DNA of 64,000 bases. It comes from JADZAI01 sp046348585. Its GTDB lineage: Bacteria > Pseudomonadota > Alphaproteobacteria > Micropepsales > Micropepsaceae. Positions 8,243 to 16,186 of the stretch are shown here, piece by piece. The DNA lies in contig JAXMDZ010000001.1 in assembly GCA_046348585.1 (NCBI GenBank), positions 434,001 through 498,000 on the forward strand, written 5' to 3'. Below the pieces are notes generated by a model. It was not told where the DNA came from and made no database searches. It worked only from the letters and a program-made list of their open reading frames with translations. The translations under genes were made by a program, and so were the position numbers. How positions within the stretch are numbered: position 1 is the stretch's first letter; every line of letters begins with the position of its first letter.

Positions 8243-8250
8243 CAACATCA
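8227..8250. promoter_or_regulatory. operator 2 of the XRE regulator
   Basis: Perfect 10-bp inverted repeat, arms TGATGTTGTG and CACAACATCA around TATT. It covers the -10 box and the predicted transcription start. Together with the 8202-8215 site it looks like an autoregulatory operator pair. Confidence 0.75.
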
Positions 8251-8280
8251 CGTCTTGAGAACCCCATTCGCGCTGACAGG

Positions 8281-8532
8281 ATGCACAACCGGATCGCCCT
8301 GCTGAGGACCGAGCGGAACGTCTCCCGCAAGGCGCTGGCCGAAGCGGTCGGGGTCAATTTCCAGACCATCGGCTATCTGGAGCGCGGCGATTACAGCCCC
8401 TCGCTGGAGCTGGCGATGAAGATCGCCCGCTTCTTCGGCCTGCCGGTGGAGATGGTGTTCTCGTTCGAGCCGTTCGCGCCGCTGGCCGCCGAATTGCTGC
8501 GCGCCCGGGCGAAAACCGCAAGCGAGGTCTGA
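8281..8532 (+). CDS. XRE/Cro-family HTH transcriptional regulator
   Basis: 83 residues, essentially one helix-turn-helix domain: NRIALLRTERNVSRKALAEAVGVNFQTIGYLERGDYSPSL with a recognition helix around VNFQTIGYLE, then a short helical tail with VEMVFSFEPF. This compact form is typical of YozG/YgzD-like regulators paired with small membrane proteins. The promoter carries two inverted repeats covering -35 and -10, so it is very likely autorepressed. The downstream membrane protein starts 1 base after its stop. Confidence 0.9.
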   Translation: MHNRIALLRTERNVSRKALAEAVGVNFQTIGYLERGDYSPSLELAMKIARFFGLPVEMVFSFEPFAPLAAELLRARAKTASEV

Positions 8533-8533
8533 G

Positions 8534-9103
8534 ATGGCGACAGGCGGAACGACGGAGAAGCGGGCGCGCGACGAGCTGGGCGGCCTGCGCGGCGCGCTGA
8601 CGACGCCGCGCCGGGCGCTGATGAACGACCCGATGTTCGACTGGGCGCGGCCGCGCCTCATGCGCCGGCGTCTCGTCGTCGCGCTCGGCGGCCTCATCCT
8701 CGCCTCGGGCGCGGCGGTCGCGGCGGGGCCGCTGATCGGCAAATACCTGTCGGCCGGGGCGCTGGCGTTGCTGCTGCTGCCGATGGTCGTCACCATCGGC
8801 CAGCTCAATGCGAGCGTGCGCGGGCTGACGGGCCTGAAGACCGGCGATCTCGACGAATGGCAGATCGCAAGGCGCGACGCCGCCTTCCGCCAGTGCTGGT
8901 GGCCGGCGATCCTGGTGCTGGGCGGGGCGGGCTATGCCGCCGTCTTTCTGCCGCTGTCTCTGGCGATCAAGGGGGCGCTGGTGCTCGCCGCCGTCTTCGC
9001 CGGATTGGTGATGCCGGTCGCCCTGCTCGCCTGGACGCTGCCGGACGAACCCGGGGCCGACGAATCTGACATCGACGAAGCCGGGGCCGACGCCCGGGCC
9101 TGA
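8534..9103 (+). CDS. multi-pass membrane protein paired with the XRE regulator
   Basis: 189 residues: a hydrophilic basic N-terminus of about 40, hydrophobic segments near 46-66, 72-90, 121-140 and 143-168, and an acidic Ala/Asp-rich tail. The order regulator then membrane protein, with almost no gap, matches a widespread pattern in which the HTH gene represses its own operon and the membrane partner is thought to relieve or sense something. No enzymatic motif is visible. Function unknown. Confidence 0.7.
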   Translation: MATGGTTEKRARDELGGLRGALTTPRRALMNDPMFDWARPRLMRRRLVVALGGLILASGAAVAAGPLIGKYLSAGALALLLLPMVVTIGQLNASVRGLTGLKTGDLDEWQIARRDAAFRQCWWPAILVLGGAGYAAVFLPLSLAIKGALVLAAVFAGLVMPVALLAWTLPDEPGADESDIDEAGADARA

Positions 9104-9139
9104 CCTGCAACGCGGCCGCGGCCGCACGAGGAGGAGTTC

Positions 9140-10117
9140 ATGTTCCATCGCCTGAAGCCGGGCCTGAAGCCGGGCCTGAAGCTGGCGGCCGCCGCCTTCG
9201 GTCTGGCCGCTCTTCTCGCCGCGCCCGCCGTCCGCGCCGACGAGCCCGTGGTCATGCCGGTGCCGCCGCAGCCGACCGTCATGCCGGCCCCGGAGAGCGA
9301 AAGCACGGCCTCGCCCGCGATGTGGACGATCGAGAAGCCGGGCGGCGGGACGGTGACGCTGTTCGGGTCGATCCACCTGCTGCCGCGCGGGCTCGACTGG
9401 CGCACCCCCGCCTTCGAGGCGGCCTTCGCCAAGGCCGACGTCGTGGTCTTCGAGATGCCGGTCGCCGAGATGGCGACGACCGAGATGCAGACCTTCCTAG
9501 CGCAGTCGATGATGAACCCGCCGGGCGTGACGCTGAGCACGCTGCTGGACGCGGAGGAAAAGAAAGTGGTCGAGACGGCGGCGAGCAGCCTCGGCGCTTC
9601 CTTCGCCATGCTGGAGCCGCTGCGCCCCTGGATGGTGGGCCTGCAATTGACGGTCGGCCTCGCCGTCAAGCAGGGCTTCGATCCCAATTCGGGCGTCGAC
9701 AAGACGGTCGAGGCCGAGGCGATGGCGGCGGGCAAGACGACCGCCTATTTCGAAACCGCCCGCGAGCAGCTTGAGCTTTTCACCAGCATGAGCAGCGAGG
9801 AGGAGATCGCCTTTCTGGTGATCGGGGCGCGCGAGATGATCGACAATCCCGACCAGCTGAACGAGATGATCGCCGCCTGGGCGGCCGGCGACACGGCGGC
9901 GATGGACGCGCTGATGAACGAGGGCCTGGAGGGCATGCCCGAACTCGGCAAGCGCCTGCTCGACGACCGCAACGCCCGCTGGGTGGAGAAGATCACCTCG
10001 GCCTGGATGACCGACGCCAAGTCCTACCTGATCGTCGTCGGAGCCGGACACCTGGCCGGCGAGAAGGGCGTGCCCGCCCTGCTGCGCGCCAGGGGCATCG
10101 AGGTCAAAGGCCCCTGA
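9140..10117 (+). CDS. TraB/GumN-family protein, exported
   Basis: 325 residues with a signal peptide ending near AVRADEP. Family motifs: GSIHLLPRG, VVFEMPVAEM and the C-terminal YLIVVGAGHLAGEKG with the conserved GxxH. The TraB/PrgY/GumN family has a putative metal-dependent hydrolase core related to the Tiki proteases; the bacterial substrate is unknown. GAGGAGG precedes the ATG. The leader starts with a tandem 12-base repeat giving LKPGLKPGLK, a probable recent duplication. It stands alone before tRNA-Ala. Confidence 0.85.
   Translation: MFHRLKPGLKPGLKLAAAAFGLAALLAAPAVRADEPVVMPVPPQPTVMPAPESESTASPAMWTIEKPGGGTVTLFGSIHLLPRGLDWRTPAFEAAFAKADVVVFEMPVAEMATTEMQTFLAQSMMNPPGVTLSTLLDAEEKKVVETAASSLGASFAMLEPLRPWMVGLQLTVGLAVKQGFDPNSGVDKTVEAEAMAAGKTTAYFETAREQLELFTSMSSEEEIAFLVIGAREMIDNPDQLNEMIAAWAAGDTAAMDALMNEGLEGMPELGKRLLDDRNARWVEKITSAWMTDAKSYLIVVGAGHLAGEKGVPALLRARGIEVKGP
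9151..9181 (+). repeat. 12-bp tandem repeat in the GumN-family leader
   Basis: Two full copies and one partial copy of CCTGAAGCCGGG encode the repeated tetrapeptide LKPG at the positively charged start of the signal peptide. Copies are identical, so slippage length variation is possible. Confidence 0.85.
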
Positions 10118-10134
10118 GGCGGACAAGGATCGGC

Positions 10135-10164
10135 TTGACGGCGGGGCGCGCGGCCCCCTATACC
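10135..10164 (+). promoter_or_regulatory. promoter of tRNA-Ala
   Basis: TTGACG (10135-10140) and TATACC (10159-10164) with an 18-base GC-rich spacer lie 20 bases upstream of the tRNA. The GC-rich stretch after the -10 box resembles a stringent discriminator, which would fit growth-rate control of a tRNA gene. Confidence 0.6.
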
Positions 10165-10184
10165 GCGCGCTCGCCGGCGAGGCT

Positions 10185-10260
10185 GGGGCTGTAGCTCAGT
10201 TGGGAGAGCGCCTCGTTCGCAATGAGGAGGTCAGCGGTTCGATTCCGCTCAGCTCCACCA
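10185..10260 (+). tRNA. tRNA-Ala, anticodon CGC
   Basis: 76 bases. The acceptor stem GGGGCTG pairs with CAGCTCC (one G-U), the D-loop region is GCTCAGTTGGGAGAGC, the anticodon stem CCTCG/TGAGG encloses loop TTCGCAA so the anticodon is CGC (reads GCG), and the T-arm has GGTTCGATTCC. ACCA is encoded at the 3' end. Confidence 0.97.
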
Positions 10261-10369
10261 GCCGCCGGCCGTTTTCCCCTCGTTTCCCGTTTCCCCTTGT
10301 TTCCCGGCCGTTCGCCCGCGCCGCGGGCCGTAAACGGCGTCTTCACCCCGGTCCGGCTAGGCTGGGGCG

Positions 10370-10834
10370 ATGCGCTTCGTCCTCGCCCTTCTTGCGATCC
10401 TGCTCGCCGGTCCGGCGCTCGCCTCCGGCGGCGGCGAGGAAGGCGGCCATGGCGGCGGCGGCGAGCATGGCGGCGACGCCAAGCCGAAGGCCGAGGGCCA
10501 CGAGCGCAAGATCACCTCGTCGCCCAGCTGGGTTTCGGTCGATCCCATCGCCGTGGCGGTGCTGCGCCAGAACCGGATCACCGGGCTTTTCCTGGTCGAG
10601 TTCGGCCTCGACATCGTCGACGAGCCGATGCGCCACAAGGCCGAGACGACGCTGCCGCGGCTGCGCGACGCCTGGCTGCGCTCGATGTCGGACTTCGCCC
10701 TGACGCGGGTGAAGATCGGCCGACAGGCCAATCTCGACGCGCTCACCACCCGCCTGCAACAGACGACCGACCAGATGCTGGGCGGCCCCGGCGCGAAGGT
10801 CCTGCTGCTGCAGGCCGTGGTGCGCGAGAAATAG
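10370..10834 (+). CDS. secreted FliL-like domain protein
   Basis: 154 residues with a signal peptide ending near ALAS, then a Gly/His-rich linker (about 20-45). The remaining 105 residues resemble the FliL-like domain of alphaproteobacterial stand-alone proteins: VDPIAVAVLRQNRITGLFLVE, then TTLPRLRDAWLRSM and a C-terminal VLLLQAVVREK. FliL proper is anchored by an N-terminal helix and works at the flagellar motor; here no flagellar gene is nearby, so a motor role is not supported. The His-rich stretch might bind metal. Confidence 0.6.
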   Translation: MRFVLALLAILLAGPALASGGGEEGGHGGGGEHGGDAKPKAEGHERKITSSPSWVSVDPIAVAVLRQNRITGLFLVEFGLDIVDEPMRHKAETTLPRLRDAWLRSMSDFALTRVKIGRQANLDALTTRLQQTTDQMLGGPGAKVLLLQAVVREK

Positions 10835-10844
10835 CGGCCTCGCC

Positions 10845-11624
10845 TCACATCGCGCTGATGCCGCCGTCCACCTTCAGTTCCGCGCCGGTGATCATCTTGG
10901 CCTCGTCCGAGGCGAGGAACAGCACCGCATAGGCGATGTCGTCGGGCTCGCCGATGGCGCCGAGCGGAATCTGGCGGCCGAGCTTGGCGTAGGCTTCCTC
11001 CGCGCCGAAGCGGTCGACCAGCGGGTCGAGGATCGGCGTCTTGATGAAGACCGGATGCACCGAATTGCAGCGTATGCCGGTCTTCTGCTTGGCGCAGTGC
11101 AGCGCCACCGATTTCGACAGATGCCGGACCGCCGCCTTGGCCGAGTTGTAGGCGGCCGAATTGTGCGCCGCGATGATGCCGGCGATCGACGAGATGTTGA
11201 CGATCGAGCCGCCGCTGCCGGTCTCCTTCACCGTCTTCGCCATCGCCGGAATGGCGTATTTGCAGCCCAGGAACACGCTGTCGAGATCGACCGCGTGGAC
11301 CTTCTTCCAGAGGTCGAACGGCGTTTCGGTGACCGTCGTGCCGCCCGAGATGCCGGCATTGTTGACGAGGATGTGGAGGCCCCCGAAGGCGGCGGCCGCC
11401 TTGTCGATGGTGGCGATCCAGCCGGCCTCGTCGGTCACGTCCTGCGCGAAGGCGACCGCCTTGTCCGCACCCAGCGAGGCGGCGACCGCCTTGACCTTCG
11501 CCTCGTTGAGATCGGTCAGCACGACCCGCGCGCCCTCGCGCACCAGCATCCTTGCGATCGCCTCGCCGAGACCCTGCGCCGCGCCGGTGATCAGCGCGAT
11601 CTTTCCTTCAACCCGTCCCGCCAT
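10845..11624 (-). CDS. short-chain dehydrogenase/reductase
   Basis: 259 residues, classical SDR: cofactor motif TGAAQGLG (13-20), NNAG at 88-91, active-site S145/S146, Y159 and K163. Asp38 after the second strand favours NAD(H). The C-terminal EPDDIAYAVLFLASDEAKMITGAELKVDGG block is typical of 3-alpha/20-beta-hydroxysteroid and cyclohexanol-type dehydrogenases. It is the third gene of a tetR-crotonase-SDR run, 35 bases after the crotonase, so a role in breakdown of a cyclic or steroid-like hydroxy compound is plausible but unproven. Confidence 0.88.
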   Translation of the reverse strand: MAGRVEGKIALITGAAQGLGEAIARMLVREGARVVLTDLNEAKVKAVAASLGADKAVAFAQDVTDEAGWIATIDKAAAAFGGLHILVNNAGISGGTTVTETPFDLWKKVHAVDLDSVFLGCKYAIPAMAKTVKETGSGGSIVNISSIAGIIAAHNSAAYNSAKAAVRHLSKSVALHCAKQKTGIRCNSVHPVFIKTPILDPLVDRFGAEEAYAKLGRQIPLGAIGEPDDIAYAVLFLASDEAKMITGAELKVDGGISAM

Positions 11625-11659
11625 CGCGGTTTCCCCTCTGTGGTTTGGTGTCTTGCCGT

Positions 11660-12460
11660 CTATCGCCCGGTGAAGCGCGGCGGGCGTTTTTCGAGGAACG
11701 CCGTCACCGCCTCGCGGTAGTCGCTGCTGGTCGCGGTCAGCGCGAACTGGTCGAGATCGGCGTAGCTGGTCGCGCCGCCGAGCGCATCGGCGGCGCTGGC
11801 GATGGCCCGCTTGGCGATGCGGGCGGCGACCGGCGGCAGGGCAGCCGCCCGCCGGGCGAGCGCCAGCGCCGCCTCAAGCACCTGGCCGTCGGGCGCGATC
11901 TCGTCGGCGAACCCGGCGGCGAGCGCCTCGTCCGCCTGCATCGGCGCGCCGAAGAGGGTGAGCTTCTTGGTCTTCGCCGGACCGCCGAGGGCGACGAGGC
12001 GCGGCACGGTGTGCCAGCTCATGTTCATGCCGAGCGGGATCTCGGGCAGGCGCAGATAGGCCGAAGCGCCCATCACGCGGAAATCGCAGGCCGCCGCCAG
12101 CGCGACGCCGCCGCCGATGGCGAAGCCCTCGATCGCCGCGATGACGATCTGGTCGAGCGCCGCGAAGGCGTCGCAGGCGTCCGGCCCGGCGCGCAGCATC
12201 TCGCGCCGCTCCAGCAGGCCCGCCGCGTCGCGGTCGCGGGTGGCCGGGTCTTTCAGGTCGGCCCCGGCGGTGAAGATCGGATCGCCGGTGAGGACGACGG
12301 CATGGACCGAGATGTCGCTGCGCAGGGCGAGCGCCGCGTCCTTCAATTGGCAGAGGACGGCACGTGAGAGGGCGTTGAGGCGGTCGCCGCGCTTCAGCGT
12401 GACGACGGCGACGCCGTCCTGGCGGGCGATGGTGACGGCGGGGGCCGGGGTGTCGGTCAT
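11660..12460 (-). CDS. enoyl-CoA hydratase/isomerase (crotonase) family protein
   Basis: 266 residues from ATG 12460. Oxyanion-hole segments are ADLKDP and GFAIGGGVALAAACDFRV. Of the two Glu used by classical hydratases, the first position is Ala (GGGVALA instead of GGGCELA) while the second Glu is kept in LPEIPLGM. That pattern fits isomerase-like or other crotonase subfamilies better than a standard hydratase. It lies between tetR and an SDR on the same strand. The exact substrate is unknown. Confidence 0.85.
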   Translation of the reverse strand: MTDTPAPAVTIARQDGVAVVTLKRGDRLNALSRAVLCQLKDAALALRSDISVHAVVLTGDPIFTAGADLKDPATRDRDAAGLLERREMLRAGPDACDAFAALDQIVIAAIEGFAIGGGVALAAACDFRVMGASAYLRLPEIPLGMNMSWHTVPRLVALGGPAKTKKLTLFGAPMQADEALAAGFADEIAPDGQVLEAALALARRAAALPPVAARIAKRAIASAADALGGATSYADLDQFALTATSSDYREAVTAFLEKRPPRFTGR

Positions 12461-12497
12461 GGGGCTGAGAGTGGCGGGCGGGCCGCTGCGGGGCAAG

Positions 12498-13046
12498 TCA
12501 GCCGCGCGCCGCGACGGCGTTCCACAGGCAGTCCTCCATCTCCTCGGCGAGGCTCTGGGGGATGACGCCGTCCGGCGCGGCATGGGCGGCGAGGCCCGCC
12601 AGCGCGCCGCGCAGCAGCGCCACCAGCAGCGTCGCCGAGACCGGCTTCATCGTTCCCTCGCGCCGCCCCCAGTCGGCGAGGGTCTGCATCTCGCGCAGGA
12701 GTCTCTCTCCGGTCCCGGCCCTGCCGCCCCGCGCCTCCAGATAGCGATAGCCGTCGGGGTGGGCGCGGGCGAAGGCGGCCAGGCGCCGCCAATAGGTGCG
12801 CAGCGCGGCGCGCGGGGTGGCGCTGGCCGGGAGCGGCTGGAGGATCTCGTCGTCGAAGCGGGCCGCCCAGGCAGCGGCGAGCGCGGCGTCCAGCGCCTCC
12901 TTGGTCGGGAAATAGCGATAGATCGTGCCGACCGCGACGCCGGCGGCGGCGGCGATCTGCGGCACGGCGGTGGCGTCGAAGCCCTTGGCCGCGAAGAGCG
13001 GGAGGGCGGCGTCGAGGATCGCCTGGCGTTTGCCGGGTTTGGACAT
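12498..13046 (-). CDS. TetR-family transcriptional regulator
   Basis: 182 residues. N-terminal HTH: KRQAILDAALPLFAAKGFDATAVPQIAAAAGVAVGTIYRYFPTKEAL, with the TIYRYFP recognition helix. The C-terminal ligand domain is short. It heads a run with a crotonase and an SDR. Two perfect palindromes sharing TGAA/TTCA half-sites lie just upstream (13059-13076 and 13138-13153), so autorepression with control of the run is likely. An acyl-CoA or aromatic ligand would suit the context (inference). Confidence 0.92.
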   Translation of the reverse strand: MSKPGKRQAILDAALPLFAAKGFDATAVPQIAAAAGVAVGTIYRYFPTKEALDAALAAAWAARFDDEILQPLPASATPRAALRTYWRRLAAFARAHPDGYRYLEARGGRAGTGERLLREMQTLADWGRREGTMKPVSATLLVALLRGALAGLAAHAAPDGVIPQSLAEEMEDCLWNAVAARG

Positions 13047-13058
13047 GCTCGAAATTAG

Positions 13059-13076
13059 AATGAATGTTCATTCATT
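13059..13076. promoter_or_regulatory. TetR operator, proximal
   Basis: Perfect palindrome AATGAATG-TT-CATTCATT, 12 bases upstream of the tetR start codon. It resembles the distal palindrome at 13138-13153. Confidence 0.75.
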
Positions 13077-13137
13077 TCAAGCGGGACGCCCTCGACCGGC
13101 CCTTTACCCGAGCCCCGGGCCAGTTGATGGCGATAAT

Positions 13138-13153
13138 GAATGAACGTTCATTC
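13138..13153. promoter_or_regulatory. TetR operator, distal
   Basis: Perfect palindrome GAATGAACGTTCATTC in the tetR upstream region. Its centre is 78 bases from that of the proximal site. It lies in an AT-rich patch likely to include the promoter. Confidence 0.75.
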
Positions 13154-13192
13154 TATTATCGACTGTTTCTGGGGCTAAACTAGCGGCGGGCG

Positions 13193-14353
13193 TCAGAGCG
13201 TCGAGGTTTCTGCCTCCAGACCGAGGAACAGCCTTCCCGCCAGTTCCAGCGTCGGGGTGGCGACCAGCATATGCTGGGTGGCGACATGGATGTCGCGGAA
13301 GCAGCGCTGGAGCGGCGAGGTCTCGTAGACCGAGGTGCCGCCGCCCAGCCCATACATGAGATCGACCGCCCGGGCGCAGGAGCGCGTCGCATGGCTGGTC
13401 GCCAGCCGCAGATCGCGCCGGTGTTCGATCGTTATGGTCCCGGAACGCTGCGCCGCGTCCCAGGCGGCGGCGATCACCCCATGCAGCCAGGCGCGGGACG
13501 AGGCGTAGAGCGCCTCGGCTTCCGCCACCTTTTCCTGCGTTTCCGGGCGCTGGGCGAGCGGGCGGCGATGGCCCTCGGGGGTCTTGGCCCCTGCCAGTTC
13601 GCAGAGCGCGTCGATGGCGGCGCGGGCCAGCCCGAGCGCCACCCCGCCGATCCCGATGGCGAGCAGGCCGAACGGTGGAAAGGCGTAGAGCGCGCCTTCG
13701 ATGGGCGTATCGGTGGTGAGGCCGACCGAATAATCGCGGTGCAGCCGGGCCGGCGGGAACTCGATGTCGTTCGAGCCGGTGCCCTTGAGGCCGGAGACAT
13801 GCCAGGTGTCGTGGATCGTCACCTCCGCCGCCGGGCGGAAGAACATGCGCGTATTGGGCAGCATGCCGGGCAGCATCTCCGGCTTGCCGTCCTTGGTGAT
13901 GAGGCAGCCGCCCATGATCCACTGCGCATTCTGCGTGCCCGAGCCCCACTGCCAGCGCCCCGAGACCTGGTAGGTGCCGTCGCCCAGATCCTCCGCCCGG
14001 CCGCGCGGCGCGAACACTCCGCCGGTCGTCACGTTGGGATCGGCGAAGACCTCGCGCGCCACATGCGGCGGCAGGTAGGCGGCCGTGAGGCCTGAGGTGA
14101 TGGCGATGAAGGTCGTCCAGGCGCACGAGCCGTCGGCGATGGCGATCTTCTCGATCAGCTCGACCATGGTCAGCGGATCGGATTCGACCCCGCCATAGGC
14201 GCGCGGCACCAGCAGCGCATAGAGCCGCGCCGCCGCGAGGCGCTGGGCGAGGTCGGCGGGAATACGGCGCAGGCGCTCGAACTCGCCGGCCCGCGCTTTG
14301 ATTTCGGGAACGAATCCGTCGGCGGCGGCGAGCAGCGCGGCGCGGTCGGTCAT
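13193..14353 (-). CDS. acyl-CoA dehydrogenase-fold flavin monooxygenase-like protein (HsaA/HpaB2 type)
   Basis: 386 residues. The N-terminal helical and middle beta domains resemble acyl-CoA dehydrogenases (RAYGGVESDP, GSCAWTTFIAI, YQVSGRWQWGSGTQNA), but the C-terminus reads GGTSVYETSPLQRCFRDIHVATQH, the hallmark of two-component group-D flavin monooxygenases such as HsaA and the C2 p-hydroxyphenylacetate hydroxylase. Such enzymes hydroxylate phenolic rings with FMNH2 from a partner reductase. No flavin reductase gene is visible nearby. The ATG overlaps the upstream acyl-CoA dehydrogenase stop by one base. Confidence 0.82.
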   Translation of the reverse strand: MTDRAALLAAADGFVPEIKARAGEFERLRRIPADLAQRLAAARLYALLVPRAYGGVESDPLTMVELIEKIAIADGSCAWTTFIAITSGLTAAYLPPHVAREVFADPNVTTGGVFAPRGRAEDLGDGTYQVSGRWQWGSGTQNAQWIMGGCLITKDGKPEMLPGMLPNTRMFFRPAAEVTIHDTWHVSGLKGTGSNDIEFPPARLHRDYSVGLTTDTPIEGALYAFPPFGLLAIGIGGVALGLARAAIDALCELAGAKTPEGHRRPLAQRPETQEKVAEAEALYASSRAWLHGVIAAAWDAAQRSGTITIEHRRDLRLATSHATRSCARAVDLMYGLGGGTSVYETSPLQRCFRDIHVATQHMLVATPTLELAGRLFLGLEAETSTL

Positions 14354-15519
14354 CAGCTTTCGAGCCTCAGCCGGTTGGCGATGTTGTTCTTCTGCATGTT
14401 CGAGGAGCCGCCGACGATGGGCAGCGAGATCGCGTCGCGCGTGTAGCGTTCGAAGTCGAACTGGTCGGAGAGGCCGTAGGCCCCGGCGACCCGCATCGCC
14501 GCCTGCGCCACCTCCGCCGCGCCCTCGCAGCAGAAGAGCTTGGCCATCGAGGTTTCGACCGAGCAGGGCCGTCCCCGGTCGGCGAGCCAGGCGGCGTGAT
14601 AGAGCATGTGCCGCATCGCCTGCACGCGGGTGCGCATCTCGGCGATCGCATGGCGGATCGCCTGATGGGCGGAGATCCTGCGGCCGAACTGCACGCGCTG
14701 CTGCGCATAGGCGGTGGCGTCCTCGACCGCCGCCGTGGCGATGCCGAGCGCGCAGGCGGAAAGCTCAAGCTTCTCCACCTCCAGCGCCCGTCCGGCGAGC
14801 TGTGTCCAGCCCGCGCCCCATTTCTCCGGCCCGCCGAGGATGTTGGCGAGCGGCACCCGCACCTCGTCGAAGGTCACGTCCTTGGTCTCGACCCCGCGAA
14901 TGCCGAGATGGCCAAGCGGCGCGATCGTCACGCCGGGCGCGCCTGGCGGCACGAGGACGATGGAGAGATTGCGGTATTTTTCCTCGCGCGCGCCCGAACG
15001 CACGAGACAGAAAATGTAGTCGGCGATATGCGCGCCGGTGCACCAGCGTTTCGCGCCGTTGACGACGACGCTGTCGCCCTCGATCCGCGCCTGCGTCTCG
15101 ACGGCGGCGAGGTCGCCGCCGACATTGGGTTCGCTGAGGCCGTAGGCGAACAAGAGTTCGCCGCGCGCAAGGCGCGGCAGAAGCTCGGCCCGCTGCGCGG
15201 CGCTGCCGCTCTCCACCAGGTTCATGCCGGCATAGCACACGCCCATGATGTAGGAGCAGGCGATGGCGGTGGAGCGCTTCGCCAGCTCCTCGATCACCGC
15301 CATGGTCGCCGAGATGTCGGGGCCGCTTCCGCCATAGGCCTCCGGCACCGTCAGGCCGAAGACCCCGAGCGCGGCGAGACGGGCATGGATTTCGGCAGGC
15401 CAATGGTTCTCGCGGTCCCAGGCCCGCGCCTGCTCGCGCGGCATCTCGGCCGCGACGAAGCGCCGGACGCTCTCGCGGAGCTGGGTGACGTGTTCGGCCT
15501 CGTCGTAGTCGGTCGTCAT
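14353..15519 (-). CDS. acyl-CoA dehydrogenase
   Basis: 388 residues from ATG 15519. Family blocks: PEAYGGSGPD, FAYGLSEPNVGGD, GAKRWCTGAHIADY, LGIRGVETKDVTF, QRVQFGRRISAHQAIRH and the C-terminal YTRDAISLPIVGGSSNMQKN. In medium-chain enzymes the C-terminal segment holds the catalytic Glu (YEGTSQIQ); here the aligned position is Gly (VGGSSNMQ), as in some FadE-like bacterial enzymes whose base lies elsewhere. It overlaps alkB by 4 bases and the monooxygenase-like gene by 1. Confidence 0.92.
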   Translation of the reverse strand: MTTDYDEAEHVTQLRESVRRFVAAEMPREQARAWDRENHWPAEIHARLAALGVFGLTVPEAYGGSGPDISATMAVIEELAKRSTAIACSYIMGVCYAGMNLVESGSAAQRAELLPRLARGELLFAYGLSEPNVGGDLAAVETQARIEGDSVVVNGAKRWCTGAHIADYIFCLVRSGAREEKYRNLSIVLVPPGAPGVTIAPLGHLGIRGVETKDVTFDEVRVPLANILGGPEKWGAGWTQLAGRALEVEKLELSACALGIATAAVEDATAYAQQRVQFGRRISAHQAIRHAIAEMRTRVQAMRHMLYHAAWLADRGRPCSVETSMAKLFCCEGAAEVAQAAMRVAGAYGLSDQFDFERYTRDAISLPIVGGSSNMQKNNIANRLRLES

Positions 15520-16184
15520 GCGGCGCGCCGGAAGGTGAGGTTGAGACGGCCGCCCGGCGGAATCGCCGGATGGGCGAAGGGCGCGGTGCCGGGCACGATT
15601 CTGCGGACGCCGTGGAACAGCATCCGTCCCGCGCCGTGGAGCACCAGCACGTCGCCGTGATGCAGCGTGACGGTCTGCACCGGATCGCGCCGCCGGAGGC
15701 CGCCGATCGCGAAGACGCCGTTGCCGCCGAACGAGAAGCTGACGATCGGCCAGGCGAAATCCGCCTCGTCGTGATCCTGGTGCAGGTTCATCCGCCCGTC
15801 CGCCGCGTAGAGATTGATCAGGCAGGAATCGGGATCGAAACCGGCGACGCCGCAGGCCTCCGCCGCCGCGACCGCCGCATGGGCGAGCCGCGGCGGGATC
15901 GGCGGCCAGGGCGCGCCCAGCTGCGGATGGCGATCGACATAGCGATAGCCAGTCTCGTCCGAATGCCAGCCGAGCGCCCCGCAACTGGTGAGGGTGTTGA
16001 TCATCGCCGCGCCGGATTTGAGGCGCGGGCGGTAGGGAGGCGCGGCGGCAAACACGGGGAGCGCCTCGTCCAGCAGCGCGCGGCTCTCGGCGATGCCGAT
16101 CCGGCCGCGCAGCAGCGCGACGCCCGGCGGCAGGGCCGGGGCCTCATCGCCGAAGAGATCGCCTTGGCGGACGGCGGCGCTCAT
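15516..16184 (-). CDS. AlkB-family 2OG-Fe(II) dioxygenase
   Basis: 222 residues. Iron ligands H135, D137 (NLHQDHDE) and H191 (MLFHGVRR); the AlkB-specific RxxxxxR is R213...R219 (RLNLTFRR), and N124/Y126 (INLYAADG) is the NxY motif. These support oxidative demethylation of alkylated bases as the family activity, though some AlkB homologs use other substrates. It sits inside an acyl-CoA catabolism operon: 4-base overlap with the dehydrogenase downstream and 2 bases after the crotonase upstream. Confidence 0.9.
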   Translation of the reverse strand: MSAAVRQGDLFGDEAPALPPGVALLRGRIGIAESRALLDEALPVFAAAPPYRPRLKSGAAMINTLTSCGALGWHSDETGYRYVDRHPQLGAPWPPIPPRLAHAAVAAAEACGVAGFDPDSCLINLYAADGRMNLHQDHDEADFAWPIVSFSFGGNGVFAIGGLRRRDPVQTVTLHHGDVLVLHGAGRMLFHGVRRIVPGTAPFAHPAIPPGGRLNLTFRRAA

Positions 16185-16186
16185 CC

